From Hyphomicrobiaceae bacterium (GTDB lineage Bacteria > Pseudomonadota > Alphaproteobacteria > Rhizobiales > Xanthobacteraceae), in assembly GCA_021324465.1 (NCBI GenBank), contig JAJPJB010000064.1:123563-187562 (forward strand): a stretch of 64,000 nt of DNA, given 5' to 3'. Shown here in pieces: positions 17,233 through 26,369 of this stretch. A model generated the notes under the pieces. It searched no databases. It was not told the origin of the DNA and saw only the letters and a list, made by a program, of their open reading frames with translations. Within the stretch, counting starts at the first letter, position 1; every line of letters begins with the position of its first letter. A program made the translations under genes and the position numbers.

Positions 17233-18666
17233 TCATGCCTTGCGGCGGAGGTCCTTGACGCGTTGCGCCTTGAACTCGGTTTTGGGCAGCGTGCCCGGCG
17301 CCAGCACGTCCGCCGTAGCCCGCACTTCGCAGCGTGCGCGAATTTCATCTTCAAGCCGTCGCCGCAGATCGGCGCCGCTTGTTGCATGATCGGCATGCTC
17401 GCAACGCACCGTCATGACGTCGAGACCGCCGTCGTCGCTCGACAATACGATCTCGAACTCATCGCCCGTCCCCGGCAGCGCGCGCACCGCCTCCTCGATC
17501 TGAACCGGGAACATCTTGATGCCGCGCAGATTGATCAGATCATCGGCACGGCCGGCAAAGGAGCCGACCGCGCGCACATGCGTGCGGCCGCAGGGGCAGC
17601 GCTCGGTCGAAAAGGTCGCGTAGTCGCCGACCAGGAAGCGCAATTGCGGCGAGCTCTCCGTATTCAAATTGGTGCAGACCGTCAGGCCGCGCTCGCCCGG
17701 CGGCAGCGCGCGGCGGCTTTCCGGATCGACGAGCTCCTAGATCTGAACGTCCTCCATCAGATGTGTCGCGGCGGGCGAGGTGCCAGGTTGCTGCGCCGGG
17801 CAGGAATAGCCGCCGACATGCGGCGAGGCTTCGGTGCAGCCATAAAATTCGACGACGCGCGCTCTCCAGAGCTCCTCAATGCGCCGGCGCGTCGATTCGA
17901 TCGCCAGCGCCGGCTCGCCCGCCACGAACAGCGTGTGCACGCTGGTGGCCGCCGGATCGTGTCCCATTGCCTGCATCAGCCGGCCGAGATGGAGCGCATA
18001 GGACGGCGTGCACAGCAGAATTGTCGGCTTGAATCGCAGAATGACATTGGCGCGCGCCTTGGCATCCATGCCGCCGCCCGGAATCGTCGGCAGCGCCATC
18101 TTCTCCAGCGCATATTGCACGCCCCAGGCCCAGACATGGGGCCCGTAGCCGGTCATCATGAAAACGACTTCGCCGGGCCGAAAGCCCATCGCAAGCAAAG
18201 CGCGCGCATTGGCCCATGCCCAGAACTCGCGGTCGATATGCGTGTAGCGAAACACCCGCGGCACGCCGGTCGAGCCGGACGACGAAAACATCATCCAGCC
18301 GCGCTGTGCCCAGATCTCGTCGGTTACTGTGGTGTAGGTGCCGTAGGGCGGATGCTCGGCGGCGTCAGCCATCATCTCTGCCTTGTCGACCACCGGCCAT
18401 TTGTGGAGATCGTCGACGCCGCGGATGTCGCTCGGCAGAAGGCCGAGGCGTTCGAAGCGACGACGATAGAACGGACTGTTTTCGTAAACAAAAGGCACCG
18501 CCGCCGCGAGCTTTTCGTTCTGGATCGCGGTTAGCTCATCGCGCGAGGCGGTATCGAGCGATGGCGACCATATGTCGGGGGTCGCGGCGCGATTCGGATC
18601 GCGCCGGAATTTTTCTATGGTTGCGAGCCAAACCTGCCGGCTCTTCTCCGCACGCGCGTTGTCCAT
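17233..18666 (-). pseudogene. Phenylacetate-CoA ligase family gene broken by an in-frame amber codon
   Basis: Two track ORFs (18666-17737 and 17667-17233) are one reading frame separated by a single TAG at 17739-17737. Reading through gives ...HLMEDVQI*ELVDPESRRALPPGERGLTVCTNLNTESSPQLRFLVGDYATF..., where the family is expected to have Trp (TGG), so one G-to-A change explains the stop. The N-part holds the AMP-binding motif SSSGSTGVPRVFRYTHIDREF; the C-part ends TLPKTEFKAQRVKDL with the usual C-terminal lysine region. An intact product of 477 residues would make an aryl- or acyl-CoA thioester using ATP. It may be a recent pseudogene, a strain polymorphism or a base-call error. It lies 21 bases downstream of a MetE-like gene on the same strand. 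Confidence 0.8.
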
Positions 18667-18687
18667 GTGGCGTCTCCCCGAGCTGCT

Positions 18688-19791
18688 TTAGGATGTGCCC
18701 CAAACCATTGCAGCGACCTCGACCGCGCGCTTCAGCTTCGCCTCTTGATCGGTCTCGCTGACCGGATTGCCGGCGACGGTAGAGGCAAAGCCGCATTGCG
18801 GCCCGATCGCGAGCCGGTCGAGATCGACATAGCGCGCGGCGGCCTCGACGCCGCGCCGGAGCGCATCGACGGATTCCAGGGTCGGCGTCTTGCTGCTGAT
18901 TAGGCCGAGCACCACGCCTTTGTCCTTCGGCACGAAGCGCAGCGGAGCAAAATCACCCGCACGTTCGGTATCGTATTCGAGCAAAAAGTGCGTGGCCTTT
19001 ACATCGGCGAAGAAGCGCTCGGCGACCGATTCGTAGCCGCCTTCGGATAAATAATGGCCTTTGAAATTGCCGCGGCAGACGTGGACGCCGAGCGCCATGC
19101 CGTGCGGACAATGCGCCGCCGCGCGGTTGATTGCATCGACATAGATGTCGACCAGGACGTCGGGGTCTTGACCTTCTGATTTTGCGAAGGCGCGCAATTT
19201 CGGGTCGCACAGCATCGCAATCGCCACCTCATCGAACTGCACATAGCGGCAGCCGGCAGCGCAGAGATCGGCGAGCTCATCCTGATAGATTGCGCAGAGA
19301 TCGGCGAAGAACGTGACGAGATCGCTGTAGACCTTCGGATCGGCGAAATTGCGCCCGGCATAGAAATGCATCGTCGAGGGCGCCGGCAGCGTGATCTTGG
19401 GTGCGACCTGCGCGGTGTCACGCAAGAATGCGAATTCGTCGCACGCAAGCGCGCGCGCGCGCCGGATCTTTCCCGCCGCATAGGGCGTCGTAAAACTCAT
19501 CTCATGCCCGCGCTCGTCGCGAAATTTGTAGGCGGCCGGCCGGATTTCAAAGCCTTCGGTGCGTTCGACGAAACGGCCCCAATACGAGGCACGACGAAAC
19601 TCGCCGTCGGTGACGACCTTCAGCCCGACATCTTCCTGCATGCGCACGATGGCGCGGATGCTCTCGTCCTGAATGCGCTCGAAAGAGTGCGCGTCCAGCT
19701 CGCCGGCCTGAAAGCGCTTGAACGCCTGGCGCAGCTCGGGGGGGCGCAACAGGCTGCCGACGTGATCGGCCCGGAACGGCGGACGGCGCAT
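18688..19791 (-). CDS. MetE-like (cobalamin-independent methionine synthase family) zinc methyltransferase, paralogue 1
   Basis: 367 residues, about half of MetE and matching only its C-terminal catalytic barrel. The start MRRPPFRADHVGSLLRPPELRQAF is typical of stand-alone members. The zinc ligands are present as His and Cys in LGVHVCRGNFKGHY and the later Cys in AIGPQCGFASTVAGNP. Relatives include methyl-homocysteine transferases and the epoxyalkane:coenzyme M transferase group, so the methyl or alkyl acceptor is open; automatic annotation would call it methionine synthase, which the missing N-terminal half argues against. TGGAG precedes the ATG at 19791. It is divergent from a TetR gene and just upstream of the broken CoA ligase. 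Confidence 0.85.
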   Translation of the reverse strand: MRRPPFRADHVGSLLRPPELRQAFKRFQAGELDAHSFERIQDESIRAIVRMQEDVGLKVVTDGEFRRASYWGRFVERTEGFEIRPAAYKFRDERGHEMSFTTPYAAGKIRRARALACDEFAFLRDTAQVAPKITLPAPSTMHFYAGRNFADPKVYSDLVTFFADLCAIYQDELADLCAAGCRYVQFDEVAIAMLCDPKLRAFAKSEGQDPDVLVDIYVDAINRAAAHCPHGMALGVHVCRGNFKGHYLSEGGYESVAERFFADVKATHFLLEYDTERAGDFAPLRFVPKDKGVVLGLISSKTPTLESVDALRRGVEAAARYVDLDRLAIGPQCGFASTVAGNPVSETDQEAKLKRAVEVAAMVWGTS

Positions 19792-19817
19792 GGACCACTC
19801 CAGCCACAAGGAAAATT

Positions 19818-19831
19818 CTATAGTTCTATAG
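19818..19831. promoter_or_regulatory. Putative operator, CTATAG-TT-CTATAG
   Basis: Two copies of the palindrome CTATAG separated by TT, in the short gap between the MetE-like gene (starts 19791, minus) and the TetR gene. Position and symmetry fit a binding site for the adjacent regulator. Part of it could also act as a -10 box. Confidence 0.45.
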
Positions 19832-19885
19832 GTGAAATCTAGCGCGGTTGCGTGTACAAAGGCAATGGGCCGGCAACAAGGATCA

Positions 19886-20515
19886 ATGCGCAAACAGCAG
19901 AGAAAAACCGGGCATCCGCGGCGGCGCAGCGCGGCGATCTTGGATGCTGCCGCCGAGGTCTTTGCCAGCCGCGGATTTCACGGCGCCTCGACGCAGGACA
20001 TCGCCGACGTGCTCGGGATCAGGCAGGCAAGCCTGTATTATTATTTTCCCTCCAAGGAAGTGGCGCTCGAAGAAGTCTGCCTGCGGGGTGTCGAAGGTTT
20101 TTTGGAAACTGCCATATCGATTGCGGCGGCGGCGGGCTCGGCACACGACAAGATCGCGCGCCTTATCGCGGCGCATCTTGCGCCGCTTCGCGATCGGCGG
20201 CCCTATGTGCGCACCTTTCTCAACGAACGGCAGCATCTGCCGACCGAAAGCCGCCGGCGCATCGGACGGCTGTCGCGCGCCTATGAGCGGCTCATCGAAG
20301 ACGTGCTGAAATCCGGCGTCCGCAGCGGCGAATTCCGCCATGATCTCGATTGCCGGCTCGCCGCATTGGGCCTTCTCGGCCTCGTCAATGCCGTGGCCGC
20401 TTGGCACGGCAAGGAGCCCAAGACCACAATCGATCGTATCGCATCGGAATATGCGCGCCTTTACCTCGGCGGCGTCGGCATCGCGCGAGCAACAGGCCAG
20501 CGCAAAAGGCGCTGA
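19886..20515 (+). CDS. TetR family transcriptional regulator
   Basis: 209 residues. The N-terminal helix-turn-helix is RRRSAAILDAAAEVFASRGFHGASTQDIADVLGIRQASLYYYFPSKEVALEEVC (about residues 11-65), a standard TetR DNA-binding domain; the rest is the all-helical ligand-binding part. The ATG at 19886 has AAGGA upstream; starts at 19865 or 19832 are possible. It is divergent from MetE-like paralogue 1 and converges on paralogue 2 with only 3 bases between stop codons, so it probably controls one or both. The paired CTATAG site in the divergent gap is the best operator candidate. Ligand unknown. Confidence 0.92.
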   Translation: MRKQQRKTGHPRRRSAAILDAAAEVFASRGFHGASTQDIADVLGIRQASLYYYFPSKEVALEEVCLRGVEGFLETAISIAAAAGSAHDKIARLIAAHLAPLRDRRPYVRTFLNERQHLPTESRRRIGRLSRAYERLIEDVLKSGVRSGEFRHDLDCRLAALGLLGLVNAVAAWHGKEPKTTIDRIASEYARLYLGGVGIARATGQRKRR

Positions 20516-20518
20516 CCC

Positions 20519-21658
20519 TCACGTGAACCCTAACGCCTTGCTGGCCAGCGCGGCGCCTTCCACCATGGCGCGCAATTTTGCCCAGGCGATCTGCGGATGC
20601 GAGCGGCCGCCGAAGCCACAATCGGTGCCGGCGATGACATTCTCTCTGCCGACCAGACGCGCATAGCGCTGCAGGCGCTGCGACACAAGCTGCGGGTGCT
20701 CGACGACGTCGGTCGAATGCGTGACCACGCCGGGAATGAGAATCTTGCCGTCGGGGAGCTTTGTTTTCTCCCATACGGCATATTCGTGCTCGTGGCGGGC
20801 ATTCGCACCTTCGATCAGGAACGCCTGCGCCTTGACTTTCAGCACGATGTCGACAATGCGCTCGAACTCAAGATCGTACGCGTGCGGCCCGTGCCAGATG
20901 CCCCAGCACAGATGATAGCGCACTCGATCTTCCGGAATGTTGCGCAGCGCGTGATTGAGCGCCTCGATGCGCATCTCGCTGCGGGCGCGGAACGCCGGTA
21001 GCCCCATGTCCATGCCGATGCGATCCCACAGCGCCGGTAGCCAGGCATCGTCTACCTGCAGAATGAGACCCGCCGCGGCGATCGCCTCATATTCAACCCG
21101 CATCGCCTCGGCGATCGCGTAGACGTATTCCTCATCGCTCTTGTAATAGCGATTGCGGCGATAGACTTCGAGGCTCGCCGGCGCGGTCGAGGTCAGAAAG
21201 ACGTTCGCCGTTCCAGCGACCGCGATCGTAACATCGATTTCCTTTTTCAGCTCCGCCTGGCCGACATAAGTCACCGGGCCGGTACAGACCTGCACCGGGC
21301 GTTTCTTGGCGATCTGCGCACCCGGCGTGTAGAACAACGTGCCGCGCTCGGTGGCATATTTGTAGAAATCGGCGAACGCCTCGCGGTCCTTGCCCTGCTC
21401 GATCAGCGGCTTGCCTTCGGGCGTTTCGATGTCTGTGAAGCCGCCGAAGCGGTTTTGCATATAGCGCAGCCAGTCGCCGCCTTTGGCATATTCGCCTTCA
21501 TTGATCACATCGATGCCGATCTTGCGCTGATGCGCGACGATGGCGGCGACGTCGTCGCGCAGATGCGCTGCGTCGCCCGCGCCGACGCCTTTGTCGAGCG
21601 ACAGAAATGGCAGGCTGCCGACATGCGTCGTCAGAATTTTGGATGTGCTACGCTGCAT
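20519..21658 (-). CDS. MetE-like zinc methyltransferase, paralogue 2
   Basis: 379 residues, again the C-terminal MetE barrel alone. It starts MQRSTSKILTTHVGSLPF, with HVGSLP, the N-terminal substrate loop of the family. Zinc ligands: His and Cys in YHLCWGIWHGPHAYD and Cys in IAGTDCGFGGRSHP. GCxW-type active-site context LQVDDAWLPALWD and the INEGEYAKGGDW loop are present. It is clearly different from paralogue 1 (different loops and length), so it is an older divergence rather than a local duplication. The start at 21658 is chosen by the family N-terminus. It converges with the TetR gene and is divergent from ycjX. Confidence 0.87.
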   Translation of the reverse strand: MQRSTSKILTTHVGSLPFLSLDKGVGAGDAAHLRDDVAAIVAHQRKIGIDVINEGEYAKGGDWLRYMQNRFGGFTDIETPEGKPLIEQGKDREAFADFYKYATERGTLFYTPGAQIAKKRPVQVCTGPVTYVGQAELKKEIDVTIAVAGTANVFLTSTAPASLEVYRRNRYYKSDEEYVYAIAEAMRVEYEAIAAAGLILQVDDAWLPALWDRIGMDMGLPAFRARSEMRIEALNHALRNIPEDRVRYHLCWGIWHGPHAYDLEFERIVDIVLKVKAQAFLIEGANARHEHEYAVWEKTKLPDGKILIPGVVTHSTDVVEHPQLVSQRLQRYARLVGRENVIAGTDCGFGGRSHPQIAWAKLRAMVEGAALASKALGFT

Positions 21659-21752
21659 AAACTGGACTCGCCTCCGCGCTTCTTTGCCCGCGGAGGCGAT
21701 GATATAGCCGCGGCAAAGTCGGCCGCAACGCCGTGCCGCCGGGAGCAACGCC

Positions 21753-23213
21753 GTGTTCGAGCTTTTTGAACAAATCCGGCTCGCCGGCCGAGCCTTCGCC
21801 GAGTTCTCTGCCCACCTGTTCGACCCCACGATCCGGCTCGGCGTCACCGGCCTGTCGCGCGCGGGCAAGACTGTTTTCATCACTGCATTGGTGCACGGAC
21901 TGATGCGCGGTGGGCGCCTTCCCATTTTCGAAGCGCTGGCGACCGGCCGTATCGCGCGCGCGCGGCTTGCGCCGCAGCCCGACGACGCCGTGCCGCGCTT
22001 CGACTATGAGGGCCACATCGATGCGCTGATACAGAAGCGCGCGTGGCCGGACTCGACGCGGCAGATCAGCGAGCTGCGGCTGGTGATCGATTATCAGTCG
22101 CACAGCGGCTACGAGCGCACGCTCACCCTCGACCTGGTCGACTATCCGGGCGAATGGCTGCTCGATCTGCCGCTGCTTGATAAGAGCTTCGAGCAATGGT
22201 CGGCCGAGAGCCTGAAGCTCTCACGCAATCCGCCGCGCAATCGCCTCGCCGCGGCTTGGCACGCGTATCTTGCGAGCCTCGATCCGAACAAGTGCGTGGA
22301 CGAGCAGGCTGTGCTCACGGCCGCGCGCCTGTTCACCGATTATCTGCGCGCTTGCCGCGACGAGAATTACGGCTTGAATCTGTTGCCGCCCGGCCGTTTT
22401 TTGATGCCGGGAGAACTGGCCGGCACGCCGGCGTTGACATTCGCGCCGCTGGAATTGGCCAACGACGGCCCGCCGCCTGCGGGCTCGCTTTGGGCGATGA
22501 TGCGCCGCCGTTACGAGGCTTATAAGGATATTGTGGTGCGGCCATTTTTCCGCGATCATTTCGCGCGGCTCGACCGTCAGATCGTGCTGGTCGACGTGCT
22601 CGCCGCCATCAATGCCGGACCAGACGCGCTGCGCGATCTCGAAGCGGCGCTCACCGCCGTGCTCGACTGCTTTCGCATCGGCCGCAAAACGATGTGGGGC
22701 ACCATGTTCCGTCCGCAGATCGATCGGATTCTCTTAGGCGCGACCAAGGCGGATCATCTTCATCATACGAGCCACGACCGGCTCGAAGCGATCCTGAAAA
22801 TGCTGGCTGAACCGGCGGTGACCAAGGCCGATCTTGCCGGGGCCGAGGTCGACGTGGTTGCGCTCGCCGCCGTTCGCGCGACGCACGAAGCCATGGTCGA
22901 ACGCCGCGGCGAAAAGCTCGCTTGCGTCATCGGCACACCGATGGCGGGAGAAGCCGTCGGCGGCGAAGTCTTTGATGGCAAGACCGAAGCCGCGCTGTTT
23001 CCGGGCGACCTGCCGGCCGATCCGGAGGAGCTATTTCGCAGCGACGGCGCGGCGTTTCACGGGCTCGCCACAGCCGCGCCGCAGGATGTGGACTTTCGCT
23101 TCCTGCGCGTGCGACCTCCTGTCCTCGAGCTGACGGATAGCGGCGCGCTGGCTCTGCCCCATATTCGCCTCGACCGCGCGCTGCAATTTTTGATCGGAGA
23201 CCGACTGCAATGA
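21753..23213 (+). CDS. ycjX: YcjX family P-loop protein (DUF463)
   Basis: 486 residues starting with GTG, with GGGAG upstream. It contains Walker A GVTGLSRAGKTVFITALVHGL (about residues 30-50) and the family stretches LTLDLVDYPGEWLLDLPLL and PGRFLMPGELAGTPALTFAPL. YcjX is a GTPase-like protein of the dynamin or Ras-like fold, linked in Enterobacteria to the phage-shock regulon. Here pspA-type genes are absent, as usual in Rhizobiales, but the ycjF partner follows with an ATGA overlap, which shows translational coupling. Its precise job is unknown. Confidence 0.93.
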   Translation: MFELFEQIRLAGRAFAEFSAHLFDPTIRLGVTGLSRAGKTVFITALVHGLMRGGRLPIFEALATGRIARARLAPQPDDAVPRFDYEGHIDALIQKRAWPDSTRQISELRLVIDYQSHSGYERTLTLDLVDYPGEWLLDLPLLDKSFEQWSAESLKLSRNPPRNRLAAAWHAYLASLDPNKCVDEQAVLTAARLFTDYLRACRDENYGLNLLPPGRFLMPGELAGTPALTFAPLELANDGPPPAGSLWAMMRRRYEAYKDIVVRPFFRDHFARLDRQIVLVDVLAAINAGPDALRDLEAALTAVLDCFRIGRKTMWGTMFRPQIDRILLGATKADHLHHTSHDRLEAILKMLAEPAVTKADLAGAEVDVVALAAVRATHEAMVERRGEKLACVIGTPMAGEAVGGEVFDGKTEAALFPGDLPADPEELFRSDGAAFHGLATAAPQDVDFRFLRVRPPVLELTDSGALALPHIRLDRALQFLIGDRLQ

Positions 23214-24292
23214 GCGAGCATCGGGGGCATCGTCGCCCCGCCGCATTCCGGCTCGACGACCGTCGCGTGACCGTTACGACCGCGCGCCCGGCGGAGAGGG
23301 GCGCCGATTCGGCCGTGCGTGTGGTGCCTCAGCCGGACGATGCAGCGCTTCCAGTGCCGCGTCCCGATCGGCCGCAATCACCGCGCCGCCGCTTGCGCTG
23401 GGGCCCGCTGTTCTGGTGCGCCGCCGGCGGGCTGCTCCTGCTCGCGATTGCGGTCGGAATTTTTGATCTGATCAGAGATTTCTTTGCGCGCAGTCCCGAG
23501 CTCGGCTGGGTCGGTCTGGCGCTTGCGGTTCTTGCCGCGCTCTCGCTCGCCGTTATCGGCATTCGCGAAGGCGCAGGCCTGCTGCGGCTGGCCAAGGTCG
23601 AGCATCTGCAGCGGCGCGCCAGCGACATCGTCGCGATTGACGATCGCGACGCTGCCCGCGCGCTCCTACGCGAGTTGATGGCGCTCACACACAAAATGCC
23701 GCATCTGGCACGGGCGCGCGCCAATCTGCAAAGCCACTCTGGCGAGATCATTGACGGCGCCGATCTGGTGCGGCTGACCGAACGCGAACTGATGGCGCCG
23801 CTCGATCAGGAGGCGCGCGGCATAATTACGGCTGCCGTCATGCGCGTCTCGCTGGTCACGGCGGTCAGCTCGCGTGCATCGGTCGACATGCTGTTCGTGC
23901 TCATCACATTTCTCAATGTGCTGCGGAAACTGTCTTATTTCTACGGCGTGCGGCCCGGCACGCTCGGGCTCATGCGGCTGTTGCGGCTCGTGGTCGCGCA
24001 TCTGGCCTTCACCGGCGGGCTTGCCACCAGCGACAGCTTGATTCAACAACTGCTAGGTCACGGCATCGCGGCGAAACTATCGGCGCGCCTTGGCGAAGGC
24101 ATGTTGAATGGTCTCCTTACCGCGCGGCTCGGCCTTGCCGCGGTCGACATCGTGCGGCCGCTGCCGTTCACAGCACTGCCGCGGCCGACGCTCGGCGATC
24201 TGATGGGCGAGGCATTGCGGCGGCGGGGCGATGGTGAAGAGGCGGACAAGTTGGAGGCTCTGGATGCAGAGGCTTTTGCCAAGCCGGATTGA
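23210..24292 (+). CDS. ycjF: YcjF family inner-membrane protein (TIGR01620-like)
   Basis: 360 residues, start codon overlapping the ycjX stop (ATGA). A disordered basic N-terminus of about 60 residues precedes two membrane segments, GPLFWCAAGGLLLLAIAVGIFDLI and LGWVGLALAVLAALSLAVIGI. The C-terminal DUF697-type region holds TAAVMRVSLVTAVSSRASVDMLFVLITFLNVLRKLSYFYGVRPGTLGLMRLLR. It is the constant partner of YcjX; both probably act at the inner membrane under envelope stress. No terminator is obvious, but a palindromic element follows. Confidence 0.92.
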   Translation: MSEHRGHRRPAAFRLDDRRVTVTTARPAERGADSAVRVVPQPDDAALPVPRPDRPQSPRRRLRWGPLFWCAAGGLLLLAIAVGIFDLIRDFFARSPELGWVGLALAVLAALSLAVIGIREGAGLLRLAKVEHLQRRASDIVAIDDRDAARALLRELMALTHKMPHLARARANLQSHSGEIIDGADLVRLTERELMAPLDQEARGIITAAVMRVSLVTAVSSRASVDMLFVLITFLNVLRKLSYFYGVRPGTLGLMRLLRLVVAHLAFTGGLATSDSLIQQLLGHGIAAKLSARLGEGMLNGLLTARLGLAAVDIVRPLPFTALPRPTLGDLMGEALRRRGDGEEADKLEALDAEAFAKPD

Positions 24293-24626
24293 TGCGCAAT
24301 CTGGGTCCCACTGATTTTGCGCGAAATCGTTATGTGACGTTAGTTGATCCAAAATGCGGTTACGTCCGGATTTTTCCTTACGTTGGAACGGCCGACCGCA
24401 GCGCGGAGAAAAGTTGAAGGCAGGAAAGTTGAAGGCGGGGATGCGACGGCCGTTGCAAGCAACGGCTGTGGCATCGCCGCGGGCGACGGCTCTGCCGGCC
24501 GTCCTCGAGTTCAATTTCTCTCCGCGCTTTCATGCAGCCGTTCAACACAAGAATTGTCGGTCGCTGAAATCCAGCAGCACGGATCGAAGCGATCGGACCT
24601 TATTCTTGCAGAACGGGAGGAATTCC
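24293..24626. other. Intergenic gap holding a nested palindromic element
   Basis: 334 bases between ycjF and the convergent amidohydrolase gene. No coding frame is convincing. The centre is occupied by the inverted-repeat element described separately; the rest shows nothing recognisable. Confidence 0.5.
24384..24545. repeat. Small inverted-repeat element (MITE- or REP-like)
   Basis: The arm GCGCGGAGAAAAGTTGAA (24401-24418) matches the reverse complement of 24510-24527 at 16 of 18 positions, and similarity extends outward to GAACGGC on both sides. Inside are a direct repeat (AAGTTGAAGGC twice) and a palindrome ATGCGACGGCCGTTGC-AA-GCAACGGCTGTGGCAT. No transposase and no obvious target duplication. 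Confidence 0.5.
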
Positions 24627-26369
24627 TCACTCCGCCGCCGCGAGCGTCGTCCCCTCGCGCCCCGCGCGCACCAACCGCCCCGGCAGCGCGCCGGTATGTT
24701 CGCCGCGCTCGAAGATCGCCTCGCCGGCAACGAATGTCATCTCATAGCCGTCGACCCGCTGCACGAAGCGGCGGCCGCCGGCCGGCATGTCGTGCACGAG
24801 CTCAGGTTTCTGCACCTGCAGACGGTCGAATTCGATCAGATTGATATCTGCGCGCAACCCCGGTTGCAGCCGGCCGCGATCAGAGAAGCCGAAGAAATCG
24901 GCGGTCTCGCTGGTCTGGCGCTTGACCAGATGTTCGAGCGGCAGGCGCGGGCCGCGCGAGCGATCGCGGCCCCAATGCATCAGCATGAAAGTCGGCACGC
25001 CTGAATCGACGATCGACGTGCAATGCGCGCCGCCATCGCTCAAGCCCAACAGGCAGGCCGGATCGTTGAGCATCTCGTAGATCGGCGCATGATCGCCGGT
25101 GACGTAGTTCACCACCGGGAAATACAGATACTGGCCGTCAACCTCGGTCATGTAGTCATAGGCGACCTCGTCGGGCGGACGGCCGGTGCGCGCGGCAATG
25201 GCGGCGACGCTTTTCTCCGGCGCCGGCTCATAATCGGGCGGATTACCCATCGTGTAGAACCGCTCCCACTTTTGCGTGACGGCTTGGCGGAATTGCGCAA
25301 GTTTTGCCACTTCGGCATCGGAAGGCCGTTCGGCAAGAATTTGCCGCCGCAATTGCGGATCACGCAGGAGCCTGCGCTGCTCCTCGATCGGCAGGCCTTC
25401 GATTTTTTTATAGGTCGGCCGCACCGTGAATGGATTGAGCGCAGTGCCGATGCCCATCATCACGCCAATCGGCCGCCCGGCGATCTGTGCCGTAAACGAC
25501 AACCCTTCCGCGCGTGCCTCATGCGTCGCCTTGATCAAGCGGCGCCAGCGTTGCGGATCCTCGTAGCGGTCCGTCAGCAGAAACCAGATCGGCCGGCCGG
25601 TCTGGCGCGCGAGCTTTCGCATCCAGGCGAGCTCATAGTCTTCGTCGTCGAAATCGCTGTTCATGCCAAACGCACCGGCGCTGACCGCGCCCAGCGCCGA
25701 GCCGATGCCGACGAGCTCGTCGGCATCCGCATCGCGCGACGCCACGAGTTCACCGTCCGGCGTCTTGTGCGAATCCGTGCGCGAGGTGGTGAAGCCGAAT
25801 GCGCCGACCTGAAGCGCCTCAATGGTGAGACGGCGCATTTCGGCAATGTCCTCGCCTGTCGCCGGCTCGCGCCGCACTGCGCGATCGCCCATGACATAGA
25901 CGCGCAGCGGCAGATGCGCCGCCCGCGCGGCGATGTCGATGGCGCGCGGCCTGCGCTCGAGCGCATCCATGAATTGCGGGAACGTCTCCCATTCCCAGGT
26001 CAGGCCGGCGGAGAGGACCGGATTGGGAATTTCTTCGACGCCTTCCATGAGATCCATCAACGCGCCGCGATGCTCCTTCTTCACTGGCGCAAAGCCGACC
26101 CCGCAATTGCCAAACAGTACGGTGGTGACACCGTGCCAGCACGACGGCGCAAGCAGCGGATCCCACATTGCCTGGCCGTCATAATGGGTATGCGCATCGA
26201 CCCAGCCGGGCGTGACCAGAAGGCCGGATGCGTCGATTTCGCGCCGAGCGGGCCCCTGGCGGTCGCCAACGGCGGCAATGCGGCCGCCTGAAATCGCCAC
26301 GTCGCCAGTGAAAGCCGGCTGGCCGGTGCCGTCGATGATGGTACCGCCACGAATGACGATGTCGTGCAT
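24627..26369 (-). CDS. Amidohydrolase, N-acyl-D-amino-acid deacylase type
   Basis: 580 residues. It begins MHDIVIRGGTIIDGTGQPAFTGDVAISGGRIAAVGD, the beta-sandwich start of D-aminoacylases and dihydropyrimidinase relatives, followed by the metal site GWVDAHTHYDGQAMWDP and GVTTVLFGNCGVGFAPV (the Cys found in D-aminoacylases). The C-terminus has SDGGAHCTSIVDSGVPTFML (catalytic Asp region) and a closing DINLIEFDRLQVQKPELVHDMPAGGRRFVQRVDGYEMTFVAGE. These zinc enzymes remove acyl groups from N-acyl-D-amino acids or act on related amides; the substrate is unproved. The ATG at 26369 follows GGGAGC by 6 bases. The hydantoinase-type genes downstream on the other strand suggest amide catabolism. Confidence 0.88.
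   Translation of the reverse strand: MHDIVIRGGTIIDGTGQPAFTGDVAISGGRIAAVGDRQGPARREIDASGLLVTPGWVDAHTHYDGQAMWDPLLAPSCWHGVTTVLFGNCGVGFAPVKKEHRGALMDLMEGVEEIPNPVLSAGLTWEWETFPQFMDALERRPRAIDIAARAAHLPLRVYVMGDRAVRREPATGEDIAEMRRLTIEALQVGAFGFTTSRTDSHKTPDGELVASRDADADELVGIGSALGAVSAGAFGMNSDFDDEDYELAWMRKLARQTGRPIWFLLTDRYEDPQRWRRLIKATHEARAEGLSFTAQIAGRPIGVMMGIGTALNPFTVRPTYKKIEGLPIEEQRRLLRDPQLRRQILAERPSDAEVAKLAQFRQAVTQKWERFYTMGNPPDYEPAPEKSVAAIAARTGRPPDEVAYDYMTEVDGQYLYFPVVNYVTGDHAPIYEMLNDPACLLGLSDGGAHCTSIVDSGVPTFMLMHWGRDRSRGPRLPLEHLVKRQTSETADFFGFSDRGRLQPGLRADINLIEFDRLQVQKPELVHDMPAGGRRFVQRVDGYEMTFVAGEAIFERGEHTGALPGRLVRAGREGTTLAAAE

Noticed and set aside
17737-17739. Amber codon as pyrrolysine or programmed readthrough
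   Set aside because: No pyl genes or readthrough signals were seen, and the context fits a lost Trp codon; a mutation or base error is simpler.
16687-18534. 615-codon plus-strand ORF
   Set aside because: Overlaps the ATPase gene out of frame and continues antisense to the CoA ligase gene; Arg-rich and unlike any family.
25023-26291. 422-codon plus-strand ORF
   Set aside because: Antisense to the amidohydrolase gene.
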